Assembly (NCBI RefSeq): GCF_000744095.1
Contig: NZ_JQLI01000003.1
Location: 62,001-126,000 of the forward strand
Direction of reading: 5' to 3'
Source: Cupriavidus necator A5-1
Lineage (GTDB): Bacteria; Pseudomonadota; Gammaproteobacteria; Burkholderiales; Burkholderiaceae
Length of the DNA: 64,000 nucleotides
Part shown: positions 44,191-51,921 of the stretch, piece after piece
How the letters are laid out: every line of letters starts with the position of its first letter
How positions within the stretch are numbered: the first letter of the stretch is position 1
Notes under the pieces: model-generated
The model's input: only the letters and a program-made list of their open reading frames with translations
What the model was told of the DNA's origin: nothing
Database searches by the model: none
Made by a program: the position numbers and the translations under genes

Positions 44191-44266
44191 GCCGGCTTAG
44201 CTCATCAGGTAGAGCAGTTGATTTGTAATCATCAGGTGGCGGGTTCGAGTCCTGCAGCCGGCACCA
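44191..44266 (+). tRNA. tRNA-Thr (anticodon UGU)
   Basis: This is a 76-base cloverleaf with encoded CCA. Acceptor GCCGGCT pairs with AGCCGGC. The anticodon loop TTTGTAA gives anticodon TGT, reading ACA. The T arm is GCGGG-TTCGAGT-CCTGC. In the anticodon stem (GTTGA/TCATC) position 28-42 is a U-U mismatch, with the other pairs intact. A TAGAAT hexamer at 44166-44171 could be the -10 element. A strong terminator follows. Confidence 0.95.
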
Positions 44267-44275
44267 GCTAGAACG

Positions 44276-44310
44276 AAAGGGCCACGCAATTCGCGTGGCC
44301 CTTTTGCTTT
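44276..44310 (+). terminator. Rho-independent terminator after tRNA-Thr
   Basis: AAAGGGCCACGC (44276-44287) pairs with GCGTGGCCCTTT (44293-44304) around AATTC, then TGCTTT. Confidence 0.88.
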
Positions 44311-44473
44311 GGTGACGCAGAACAGCGGACTGTCGATGACGCCGGCAACTATCCCTGTTGGCGCCGGATTTCCCGCGATTCGCACCGCCGACCTGTCGGT
44401 TCGCGCCAACTCTGTGTCAGGCTCAGAAGCGCGATGGTAACCTCGCTGCATCTCCGCCCCCAGCCGCACGCCC

Positions 44474-45406
44474 GTGCACTCTCCCGACTCCCGCACCTGG
44501 CGATCAGCCCTCGAGCAGCGCGCCTACGAAGACGCCCGCCGCCGCGTGCGCGCGCTGCGTTTCTTCTATATGCACGCCATGGTTTATTTGGCGGTCAACG
44601 CGTTGCTGATCGGCTTTCATCTCATAGCCGCGCCACACCGGCCCTGGTCGGGCGTCCCGCTGATGGGGTGGGGAATCGGGCTGGCGGTGCACGGCGTCAT
44701 GACGTGGGGCCGCGTCGGCTTGCTCGGAAGGCGCTGGGAGGAACGCAAGATCGCGGAGTACATGGCGCAGGAGCAGGTGCGCACGCTATCGACGGAGAAG
44801 CAGCTTGTCGAAGCTCGCATGCGCCTGCTGCAGGCCCAGATCGAGCCCCACTTCCTGTTCAATACGCTCGCCAACGTGGTCAGCTTGATCGAGCCTGCGC
44901 CGCAGAAAGCCACGCTGATGCTGGAGCATTTCATCGCCTACCTGCGCGCGTCGCTGGCGGCAAGCCGTGCCACGCAAGGCACCGTGGCGCAGGAAGCGAA
45001 GCTGTTGCGCGATTATCTGGCCTTGATCAGGATCCGCATGGGCGACCGGTTGCATTACACGGTTGATGTCGATCCCGCGCTGGGACCGATGCCACTGGCG
45101 CCGATGCTTCTGCAGCCCGTGGTCGAGAACGCGATCAAGCATGGGCTGGAGCCAAAGATCGAAGGGGGGCGCTTGCTGGTGCGGCTGGAGCAGCGCGGCC
45201 CGCGCATGCTGGCGACCATTGAGGACGATGGCATGGGATTCCGGCCAACGGCTGGTGCCGGCGTCGGCCTCGCCAACCTGCGCGAACGGCTGGCGGTCCT
45301 GTATGACGGTGACGCCAACGTGCGGATCGAGGAGCGTTCGCCGGGGACTGCAATACTGATCGACATTCCGTTGCCTCGCCCAATCCGAACCGGAGATGCC
45401 CCATGA
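44474..45406 (+). CDS. LytS/AlgZ-type sensor histidine kinase with 2TM sensor
   Basis: This 310-residue kinase has two membrane helices in an N-terminal 2TM domain (about 28-85), a short coiled stretch, and a His_kinase domain. The phosphoacceptor is H126 in QAQIEPHFLFNTL. The N box is VVENAIKHGLE (about 213-223) and the G boxes are EDDGMGF and GVGLANLRERL. It lacks a periplasmic input domain, so it presumably senses a signal in or near the membrane. The GTG start at 44474 has no strong ribosome site. The stop overlaps the response regulator start by 4 bases, giving a coupled two-component pair. The partner regulator is truncated (see 46051). Confidence 0.9.
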   Translation: MHSPDSRTWRSALEQRAYEDARRRVRALRFFYMHAMVYLAVNALLIGFHLIAAPHRPWSGVPLMGWGIGLAVHGVMTWGRVGLLGRRWEERKIAEYMAQEQVRTLSTEKQLVEARMRLLQAQIEPHFLFNTLANVVSLIEPAPQKATLMLEHFIAYLRASLAASRATQGTVAQEAKLLRDYLALIRIRMGDRLHYTVDVDPALGPMPLAPMLLQPVVENAIKHGLEPKIEGGRLLVRLEQRGPRMLATIEDDGMGFRPTAGAGVGLANLRERLAVLYDGDANVRIEERSPGTAILIDIPLPRPIRTGDAP

Positions 45407-46053
45407 CGCCGACCGCATTGATTGCCGACGACGAAGAGCATTTGCGCGCCTATTTGCGCGGGAAGCTGCAGCGATTGTGGCCGGAGCTGCAAATCGTCGC
45501 CGAGGCTGCGAATGGCATCGAGGCGGCGGATGCGATCGCAAGGCTGTCGCCGAGTGTGGCGTTCCTGGACATCAAGATGCCTGGGCTGTCGGGGCTTGAG
45601 GTGGCGCAAGGGATTGAAACGGATACGCGGCTGGTGTTCGTCACGGCTTATGACGAATTCGCGCTCGATGCCTTTGAGCGCGCTGCAGTCGATTACCTCG
45701 TCAAGCCGGTCAGTGAGGAACGTCTTGGCCGCACTATCGATCGGCTGCGCAAGGCATTGCAGGAAGCGGCGCCGCTGCCCGAGCTGGCCCAGCTACTGAC
45801 CCAGCTGACGCGCGCCCAGCCGCGCGCGGAAAACGGTGCCTTGCTGCGCTGGGTGCGCGCCAGCCGCGGCAATACCACCAGCCACGTGCCGATCCAGGAC
45901 GTGATGTATTTCCAGAGCGATGACAAGTACGTGGTGGTGCATACCCGCGATGGCGAACACCTGATTCGTACACCGCTGGCGGAGCTGATAGCCGGTCTTG
46001 ATCCCGAGGTTTTCTGGCAGGTGCACCGATCGACCATCGTCAATATGGAGTAA
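45403..46053 (+). CDS. LytTR-type response regulator, truncated by an in-frame TAA
   Basis: This AlgR/LytR-type regulator has a receiver domain at about 1-115, with acidic residues D9-D10, phosphoacceptor D56 in AFLDIKMPG, T in FVTAYDEFALDAF, and K in DYLVKPVSEERL. The LytTR DNA-binding domain begins at about residue 145 (THVPIQDVMYFQSDDKYVVVHT-type pattern). The frame stops at TAA 46051-46053 after HRSTIVNME, giving 216 residues. The next 36 sense codons in the same frame encode the missing LytTR end, so this is a nonsense interruption and DNA binding is probably lost. Its start overlaps the kinase stop (ATGA). Confidence 0.85.
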   Translation: MTPTALIADDEEHLRAYLRGKLQRLWPELQIVAEAANGIEAADAIARLSPSVAFLDIKMPGLSGLEVAQGIETDTRLVFVTAYDEFALDAFERAAVDYLVKPVSEERLGRTIDRLRKALQEAAPLPELAQLLTQLTRAQPRAENGALLRWVRASRGNTTSHVPIQDVMYFQSDDKYVVVHTRDGEHLIRTPLAELIAGLDPEVFWQVHRSTIVNME

Positions 46054-46164
46054 GTGGCCGGCACGCGCCGCGATGATTCCGGACGGCTGTTTGTCAGGAT
46101 GCGCGACAGCGATACCGAGCTGCCGGTATCGCGCGCGTGCATGCACCGGTTCAGGCAGATGTAG
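46054..46164 (+). pseudogene. Detached C-terminal end of the LytTR response regulator
   Basis: Read in the same frame as the regulator, these bases give 36 codons (VAGTRRDDSGRLFVRMRD and on to PVSRACMHRFRQM) and then TAG at 46162-46164. The LFVRM strand and the PVSR motif near the end are the standard close of a LytTR domain. No separate ribosome site is seen, so it is unlikely to be translated on its own. Confidence 0.8.
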
Positions 46165-46179
46165 CCAGACCGGCAGGGT

Positions 46180-46512
46180 TCACTGACGATCCATGAATTC
46201 CTGGATCTTGCGCGCTTCCCAGTCACGCCCGCGGCGCGACAGCCGTGCCCACACGAGCAATCCATGTATGCCCAGACCCAGGCCCCAGGCCAGGGTAGTG
46301 GTCATCGGCCACGGCCAGCCATGGGTTGCATAGTGCGACCAGGCGGGCGTGGGAAAGTAAAAGAACCGGAACCAGAGCCAGGCATTGACGACAACGTAGA
46401 CCAGAAGGTGGATGTACCAGCCCCGCAATGCGCGGACCATGCGGCGCGCGCGCCAGTAGGCCATGGCGTTGGGGTCGTTGGGCGGGAACTGGTGCGTCGA
46501 TTCGTGGCGCAT
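46180..46512 (-). CDS. Stand-alone 2TM domain protein
   Basis: This is a 110-residue protein with two membrane helices (about 33-52 and 66-90 from the chosen start) and charged ends. The ATG at 46512 has GAGG seven bases upstream. In-frame starts further up lack one. The sequence resembles the sensor part of the kinase at 44474: both have an ARR-VRALR helix entry, Y-H-VY-VNA in helix 1, WGxGLxxHG in helix 2, and end with WExRKIxE(Y/F)M. It stops where the kinase would continue into its H-box region. It is convergent with the response regulator, 15 bases beyond the regulator's original end. A regulatory or dominant partner of the kinase is possible by inference. Confidence 0.8.
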   Translation of the reverse strand: MRHESTHQFPPNDPNAMAYWRARRMVRALRGWYIHLLVYVVVNAWLWFRFFYFPTPAWSHYATHGWPWPMTTTLAWGLGLGIHGLLVWARLSRRGRDWEARKIQEFMDRQ

Positions 46513-46747
46513 GGGATACCTCGTCATGGAGATGGTTGGCTTGCGTAAGGTATATGCCACTGCCAAGCGTCGTTCCACGCCCACGGGCCGAATCGACGGA
46601 TTTTGTTCGCCAACGTGCGGATGGATAGCGCGAATGTCGCCGGCTTCGGCCTCTACGTGACTGCCACCCTGTCGCGACCCGCTCCCCGCCGACCGCAGTC
46701 TTTCGCTCCTGCGACCGGGAATACCCGCATTGGAAAAGCCTGGATCT

Positions 46748-46774
46748 TGATCATAATCATGATAATTATGATCA
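46748..46774. promoter_or_regulatory. AT-rich palindrome, likely operator of the GntR regulator
   Basis: TGATCATAAT (46748-46757) and ATTATGATCA (46765-46774) are perfect 10-base inverted repeats with a 7-base spacer (CATGATA), 14 bases before the GntR-family start. The stretch is markedly AT-rich against its surroundings and likely overlaps the promoter. Confidence 0.6.
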
Positions 46775-46787
46775 TGAATACAGGGCG

Positions 46788-47564
46788 ATGCACACGAAGC
46801 CTACTCCTCAGATAGAGGGCAGCAAACGCATAAAGCGTTCTGACCAAGTGGTCAACGATATCAAGCGCTGGATCGTCCAGACGCACCAGAAGGTCGGGGA
46901 CAAGCTGCCCCAGGAAGCTGCGCTGATCGAACAGATGGGGGTTGCACGTGGGACGGTGCGGGAGGCGCTTGCCTCGCTGCAGGTGCAGGGGCTGGTAAAG
47001 GTCAGCACTGGCCCGAACGGCGGCGCCACGCTCACGCAACCGCCTTACGAACGATGCCTGGAGGCGGTCTCCAACTTCCTGTACTTCCAGTCGGTCGACA
47101 TTGTCACGCTGTATGCCCTGCGGCGCGCGGTTGAGCCCGAGTTGGCCGCCAACGCCGCCTTGCGCCTGACCGATGCTGACATTGCCGATCTCGAAGCATT
47201 GGTCGGACTGAGCCATCCTGATCACGGTGGCAGCGCGGATTGGAACGAGCGGCGCGAAGCGGACCTGCTGTTTCACGACCGCCTGGCCGATTCTTGCAGC
47301 AGTCCGATGCTGGCGTTGTTCTGCCGCTTGCTCAACGACATCATCCGCCGCGTCATCGTGGTGCGTAACGCGCAAGACGATTTCGATCGCTTTGATGAAG
47401 AGATCTTCCACAGCCACCACGCACTGATCGATGCGTTCCGGTCGCGCGACCCGGAGCGTGCGCGTGCCCTGATGCAAGAGCACATGGAGCATGCGGAGTC
47501 CCTGGCTCTCGAGGCCGAATCCCGCGTGGATCGGGGCAGCTTGCTGATGAGCCCGGGCGACTGA
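46788..47564 (+). CDS. GntR family (FadR subfamily) transcriptional regulator
   Basis: This 258-residue regulator has an N-terminal winged helix-turn-helix at about 18-85 (LPQEAALIEQMGVARGTVREALASLQVQGLVKV) and an all-helical FCD ligand domain at about 98-240. The FCD metal-binding histidines are in LLFHDRLA and in HSHHALIDAFRSRD. Such FCD regulators usually bind small organic acids. It stands directly upstream of an amidase and a Bug receptor on the same strand, so it likely controls them and itself through the palindrome at 46748-46774. No strong ribosome site is seen at ATG 46788. Confidence 0.88.
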   Translation: MHTKPTPQIEGSKRIKRSDQVVNDIKRWIVQTHQKVGDKLPQEAALIEQMGVARGTVREALASLQVQGLVKVSTGPNGGATLTQPPYERCLEAVSNFLYFQSVDIVTLYALRRAVEPELAANAALRLTDADIADLEALVGLSHPDHGGSADWNERREADLLFHDRLADSCSSPMLALFCRLLNDIIRRVIVVRNAQDDFDRFDEEIFHSHHALIDAFRSRDPERARALMQEHMEHAESLALEAESRVDRGSLLMSPGD

Positions 47565-47614
47565 CCCACCGACGCGGGAGCGTCCCCCTTACCTGCACAC
47601 CCAACCGCCATCTT

Positions 47615-47641
47615 CGCATCCGATATGGCGGGGGGGATTCC
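47615..47641. promoter_or_regulatory. Inverted repeat between regulator and amidase
   Basis: CCGCCAT (47615-47621) and ATGGCGG (47635-47641) form a 7-base inverted repeat with a 13-base spacer, 28 bases before the amidase GTG. It could be an operator or a hairpin. It does not resemble the AT-rich palindrome upstream of the regulator. Confidence 0.35.
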
Positions 47642-47668
47642 TATTGCCTGAATCCTGGGAGTCTTGAC

Positions 47669-49090
47669 GTGAAACCTGCTGAATCGCTTTGGCGCTGGAG
47701 CGCTGTCGACATTGCTACTGCCGTGAGGCGGCGCGAAATCTCCTGTCGCGAAGTCACAACCAGCGTACTCGCACGCATCGAAGCCCTTAACCCTCGACTT
47801 AATGCGCTGGCAGAGGTGCTTGCAGAGCAGGCGCTGGCTAGTGCGGATGCGGCAGACCGACAGATCGCAGGCGGCACGCAGCTTGGGCCGCTCCATGGAG
47901 TGCCTGTCACGATCAAGATCAATGTTGACCAGGCGGGGCATGCGACTACCAACGGTGTGGTTCCACTGAAGAACAACATCGCGCATGAAGATTCTCCCGT
48001 GGTGGCTCATTGGCGCAGTGCCGGTGCCATTATTGTCGGGCGTAGCAATACCGCCACCTATTCCTCACGCTGGTTTACCGATAACGGCCTGCATGGACGC
48101 ACGCTGAACCCGTGGGATTCGGCTATCACCCCAGGCGGCTCCAGCGGTGGCGCCGCTGCCGCCGTGGCTTGCGGAATGGGTGCGCTGGCGCATGGCAATG
48201 ACATTGGCGGCTCCATTCGCTACCCGGCCTATGCCTGCGGCGTACCTGGCTTGCGGCCAACGATAGGGCGGGTGCCCGCATACAACCCGTCGGCAACTGT
48301 CGAACGGAGTATCACGCCGCAACTCATGTCCGTGCAGGGGCCGATCGCGCGGAGCATTGCCGACCTGCGTCTCGGATACCAAGCCATGGCACGCCACGAT
48401 GGACGAGACCCGGCCTGGATTCCGGTGCCGCTGGACCTGCCGCTGCCGCCGGGTCCGATCCGCGTGGCGCTGTTCAAGCATTGTCCGGGCATTCCCATCG
48501 ATCCTGCGGTCCGCGCGGCGCTGGACAGTGCTGCGCAATGGCTGCAGCAAGCCGGCTATGCCGTTGAGGAAGCTGGCCTGCCCGATTTCATGGAAGCTGC
48601 AGCGCTCTGGCGCACGCTGACGGTCGACGACAGCCGCCGGAACATCATTGCGGGCGTGGAGCAGCACGGTGACGAAGCCATGCGGCAAAGCCAGCGCAAC
48701 ATGCTTGACGGGATGCCGGAAACCGATCGCGATGAATTTCTTGATGCCCTGGCGCGGCGCCAGGCGATCGCACGAAACTGGTCGCTCTTCATGCAAAGGT
48801 TTCCGCTGGTGCTGATGCCTGTCTCCTGGCAGCGTCCAAGCCAGCAAGACGCGGATATCGGCACGCCTGAGCAGACCCGTGCCCTGCTCGACGCACAAAG
48901 CCCGTTGCTTGCAACCGCCATGCTAGGCATGCCCGGAATATCCGTGCCGACCGGCATGGCTGGCGGCGTGCCCGTCGGCGTGCAACTGCTGGCATGGCGC
49001 TTCCGAGAGGATCTGTTGCTGCGCGCCGGCCAGGCTATTGAAGACGCGGCCAACTTCACCCCATTCACCGACCTGCAACCCGGCATCTAG
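47669..49090 (+). CDS. Amidase signature family hydrolase
   Basis: This 473-residue Ser-cisSer-Lys amidase hydrolyses a carboxamide. The catalytic lysine is K83 in GVPVTIKINVD, the cis-serine lies in GGSSGGAAAAVA (S158/S159) and the nucleophile is S182 in GNDIGGSIRYPA. It has no signal peptide, so it acts in the cytoplasm. GatA-like features are limited to the signature region, and there is no gatB/gatC nearby, so a catabolic amidase is more likely than a tRNA amidotransferase. Start GTG 47669. The downstream Bug receptor and upstream GntR gene suggest uptake and hydrolysis of an amide or its acid product. The substrate is unknown. Confidence 0.88.
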   Translation: MKPAESLWRWSAVDIATAVRRREISCREVTTSVLARIEALNPRLNALAEVLAEQALASADAADRQIAGGTQLGPLHGVPVTIKINVDQAGHATTNGVVPLKNNIAHEDSPVVAHWRSAGAIIVGRSNTATYSSRWFTDNGLHGRTLNPWDSAITPGGSSGGAAAAVACGMGALAHGNDIGGSIRYPAYACGVPGLRPTIGRVPAYNPSATVERSITPQLMSVQGPIARSIADLRLGYQAMARHDGRDPAWIPVPLDLPLPPGPIRVALFKHCPGIPIDPAVRAALDSAAQWLQQAGYAVEEAGLPDFMEAAALWRTLTVDDSRRNIIAGVEQHGDEAMRQSQRNMLDGMPETDRDEFLDALARRQAIARNWSLFMQRFPLVLMPVSWQRPSQQDADIGTPEQTRALLDAQSPLLATAMLGMPGISVPTGMAGGVPVGVQLLAWRFREDLLLRAGQAIEDAANFTPFTDLQPGI

Positions 49091-49105
49091 ACCCTGGAGC
49101 ATCCC

Positions 49106-50110
49106 ATGAACGAACGCAATCCTGTTTCCGCACCACGGCTTTCGCGTCGCGCCTTGCTGGCCGGCACTGCTGCCGCCCTGTGTACGGGTGGTCTGCTCTC
49201 CAGGGCCGCATGGGGGCAAACCGTGTCGCGCATCATCGTGCCATTTCCGGCGGGCGGTGCAGCTGATTACATGGGCCGCTTATTGTCCGAAAAGCTGAAG
49301 GACACCATGGGTCATACCGTCATCGTCGACAACCGCCCCGGTGCCGGCACGCGGGTGGCGGCGGAAGTCCTGAAGAATGCCCCGGCTGACGGCAATACCG
49401 TGCTGCTGGCACCCGTTGACCCGATGTTCATCGGGCCGCTGATCTACAGCAATCTGCGTTTCAATCCCGCCACCGATTTCACTGCGATCACCGACGTGGC
49501 GGGCGTCCAGTTCGGATTGGCGGTCAGCGCAAGCTCGTCCATCAAGACATTGGCCGACTTTGTTAAGGCTGCCAAGTCCCAGCCGGCTGAGCATTCGATT
49601 GGCATCAGCACGGTTGGCACGCTGCTGCATTTTCTTGCCGTGGAGTTCGTGGCCCAGTCTCGCACCGGCTGCACGCTGGTGCCGTATCGCGGTGGCGCGG
49701 CGATGGTGACGGAGCTGATGGGCAATCAGATCGCGGCTGGCATGGACGCCATCACGACGTTTACCGAGTTCCATCGTGCCGGAAAGCTCCGCGTTCTGGC
49801 CGTGGCCGGCGAAAAACGCGCCGACGCCTTGCCCGGCGTGCCCACCTTTGCGGAGTCAGGCTTTCCCAACCTTGTGACCTCGTCGCGCTATCTGCTCTAT
49901 GTCCGCGCCAACATGCCACCTAATGCGGCAGCGCAGTGGTATCAGTCCGTGCGCAAGGTCCTGGCTATGCCAGACGTCCGCGAAAAACTTGGGCGAGCAG
50001 GCTATGACGTCCTGCCCGGCGCCACCTCTGACGAGGTTGCCAGATTTTCGAGCGCACTGGCGGCACGCTGGACGCCTGTCATCAAAGCCTCGGGCTTCAA
50101 GGGGGATTGA
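49106..50110 (+). CDS. Bug/TctC family solute receptor
   Basis: This 334-residue periplasmic binding protein has a twin-arginine-like signal (RLSRRALLAGTAAALCTGG) cleaved near AAWG/Q. The mature start TVSRIIVPFPAGGAADYMGRLLSEKL, the NRPGAGTRVAAEVLKNAPADGNT segment and VPYRGGAAMVTELMGNQI are Bug-family landmarks. It lies 15 bases after the amidase and is probably its operon partner, delivering a substrate or sensing it. As with the receptor at 15377, no TctA/TctB membrane genes are adjacent. A GC hairpin (50115-50135) follows the stop. Confidence 0.9.
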   Translation: MNERNPVSAPRLSRRALLAGTAAALCTGGLLSRAAWGQTVSRIIVPFPAGGAADYMGRLLSEKLKDTMGHTVIVDNRPGAGTRVAAEVLKNAPADGNTVLLAPVDPMFIGPLIYSNLRFNPATDFTAITDVAGVQFGLAVSASSSIKTLADFVKAAKSQPAEHSIGISTVGTLLHFLAVEFVAQSRTGCTLVPYRGGAAMVTELMGNQIAAGMDAITTFTEFHRAGKLRVLAVAGEKRADALPGVPTFAESGFPNLVTSSRYLLYVRANMPPNAAAQWYQSVRKVLAMPDVREKLGRAGYDVLPGATSDEVARFSSALAARWTPVIKASGFKGD

Positions 50111-50114
50111 GCAC

Positions 50115-50135
50115 CGGCCCTGCCCGGCAGGGCCG
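50115..50135 (+). terminator. GC-rich hairpin after the Bug receptor
   Basis: CGGCCCTG and CAGGGCCG form an 8-bp stem around CCCGG, 4 bases after the stop. There is no T-run, so it may stabilise the transcript end or stall polymerase rather than terminate by itself. Confidence 0.4.
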
Positions 50136-50487
50136 ATGACTGCGGGCGCAGGGCTTCCCCACTTCGCACCCATAAGCAGCCAGAGGGGTCTGCCTGCTAT
50201 TACAGTCTGCCGCGCGTGCAGACCCGGTTCCCCACACCTCAGCGCGAGCTATTGACGAAGCAGCCGACAAAACGGTCCGGCTACATCTGAACCATCCAGA
50301 TGATGTAGCCCATTTGCCTGGGTTGCGCCGCGCGAACAGTGGCCCCGAGTCATCCAACGGGGCATGGCAAACCTTCACGGGAATCCGCTAAAGTGCTTGA
50401 ACCGTATCGGCAGGCCAACGGGTATGGGCAGGGACAACGCAGGCCGCCGATTTTGCTCGGGATTCACAACAGGGAAGGGTAAAAAAA
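50136..50487. other. Intergenic region without a recognisable gene
   Basis: About 350 bases lie between the Bug receptor and the GH114-like lipoprotein gene. Short frames here lack start signals and resemblance to known families. No RNA gene or clear promoter was seen apart from the GGGAAGGG ribosome site just before 50488. Confidence 0.55.
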
Positions 50488-51372
50488 ATGAAAAGCAAAT
50501 ATGCTGCGCTTGCCGGGGTCATACTGTCCGCCGTACTGGGCGGCTGCGGCGGGGACGGGGAACAGACTGAGATGGTGTCGCCATCGGCGTCAACGATGGC
50601 AGCCACGACACCAAAGTACGCCGTCACGGCAACCACCACCAGCGCCACCACGCGCTGGGCGCCAGCTATCACCGACACCTGGCAGATCCAGCTCACCGGC
50701 AGGCTCAATACCAGCTACGCGGTGGTCGCCTACGACATTGACCTGTTCGACACGCCGACGGCCACCATCGCCACGCTCAAGGCACAGGGCCGGCGCGTAA
50801 TCTGCTACTTCTCCGCCGGCAGCGCCGAAGACTGGCGCCCGGACTACAGCCAGTTCACCGCCGCCGACATGGGCGCACCGCTGTCCGGCTGGGCGGGAGA
50901 GCGCTGGCTCGATACGCGCTCGGCCAACGTGCGCCAGATCATGCAGGCACGTATGGATCTGGCGGTAAGCAAAGGCTGCGATGCGGTCGATCCGGACAAC
51001 GTCGACGCCTACACCAACAGCCCCGGCCTGCCGCTGACGGCCGAGACCCAGCTCGACTACAACCGCTTCCTGGCGACCGAGGCGCATGCGCGCGGGCTGG
51101 CGGTGGGGTTGAAGAACGATGTCGGACAGGTGCCGGTGCTGGCGGCGGAATTCGATTTCGCCATCAATGAGTCGTGCCACCAGTACCAGGAGTGCGATAC
51201 CTATTCGGCCTTCACTGGCCAGGGCAAGGCGGTGTTCAACATCGAATACCGGTCCAAGTACAAGACCGTGGCCCAGCGCAATGCGCTGTGTACGGGGGCG
51301 AAGGCAGCGAACCTGCGCACTCTGGTCATGCCGGCATACCTGGATGGCAGCTATCGCTACGCCTGCGACTGA
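50488..51372 (+). CDS. GH114-like lipoprotein (endo-alpha-1,4-polygalactosaminidase family)
   Basis: This 294-residue secreted lipoprotein has a lipobox LGGC with the lipidated cysteine at residue 20. A Thr/Ala/Ser-rich linker (about 25-58) leads to a TIM-barrel domain. Landmarks of the GH114/TM1410 family are WQIQLTGRLN, VVAYDIDLFD, RVICYFSAGSAEDWRPD, GERWLDTRS, and GCDAVDPDNVDAY with its acidic cluster, then AVGLKNDVGQ and FAINESCHQYQECD. Known members cleave polygalactosamine in exopolysaccharide or biofilm matrix. Activity here is inference. ATG 50488 follows GGGAAGGGTAAAA. Its 3' end overlaps the convergent metallopeptidase by 16 bases. Confidence 0.8.
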   Translation: MKSKYAALAGVILSAVLGGCGGDGEQTEMVSPSASTMAATTPKYAVTATTTSATTRWAPAITDTWQIQLTGRLNTSYAVVAYDIDLFDTPTATIATLKAQGRRVICYFSAGSAEDWRPDYSQFTAADMGAPLSGWAGERWLDTRSANVRQIMQARMDLAVSKGCDAVDPDNVDAYTNSPGLPLTAETQLDYNRFLATEAHARGLAVGLKNDVGQVPVLAAEFDFAINESCHQYQECDTYSAFTGQGKAVFNIEYRSKYKTVAQRNALCTGAKAANLRTLVMPAYLDGSYRYACD

Positions 51373-51908
51373 GGGTCATCGCGGGACGGCTTTTCCAGCT
51401 CGCGCCACGCCAGCCACAAGCGCGTGTCGAACTCCAGCTGGTGGTAGCGCGGCTCCATGTGTTCGCAGAGCCGGTAGAAGGCCTTGTCGTGCTCACTCTC
51501 CTTCAGGTGGGCGAGCTCGTGCACGACGATCATGCGCAGGAATTCCGGCGGCGCTTCCTTGAACAGCGAGGCCACGCGGATTTCCTTCTTGGCCTTGAGC
51601 TTGCCACCCTGCACGCGCGAGATCGCGGTATGCAGGCCCAGCGCGCGCTGGGCGGAATCGAGCCGTGGGTCGAAGCCGACCTTGTGCAGCGGCGGCGCGC
51701 TGCGCAGATATTCCTGCTTGATGTCGGTGGTGTACTCGTACAGTGCGCGGTCGGTCTGCACGGTGTGGCGGCCGGGGTAGCGGCGCGCAATATGGTCGCC
51801 CAGACGGCCGGCGGCGATCAGCTCGCGTACCTGGTCGAGCACGCCGGGCGGGTAGCCGCCCAGGAAGCGCATCGGGTCCTTGCCGGCGGGGCGCCAGGTT
51901 TCAGTCAC
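51357..51908 (-). CDS. YgjP-like metal-dependent hydrolase (DUF45/zincin)
   Basis: This 183-residue zincin-fold protein has the metal site H130-E-x-x-H134 in VVHELAHLKESEHDKAFYRLCEHM, with a further histidine at 140 or in the following CEHM helix. The layout resembles YgjP/DUF45 metallopeptidases, whose substrates are not known. The start is GTG (complement of 51906-51908). An internal ATG at residue 13 is possible. It lies 13 bases downstream of the zinc-ribbon gene on the same strand, and the two probably form an operon. Confidence 0.8.
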   Translation of the reverse strand: MTETWRPAGKDPMRFLGGYPPGVLDQVRELIAAGRLGDHIARRYPGRHTVQTDRALYEYTTDIKQEYLRSAPPLHKVGFDPRLDSAQRALGLHTAISRVQGGKLKAKKEIRVASLFKEAPPEFLRMIVVHELAHLKESEHDKAFYRLCEHMEPRYHQLEFDTRLWLAWRELEKPSRDDPQSQA

Positions 51909-51921
51909 TGCAGCGGCCTGC

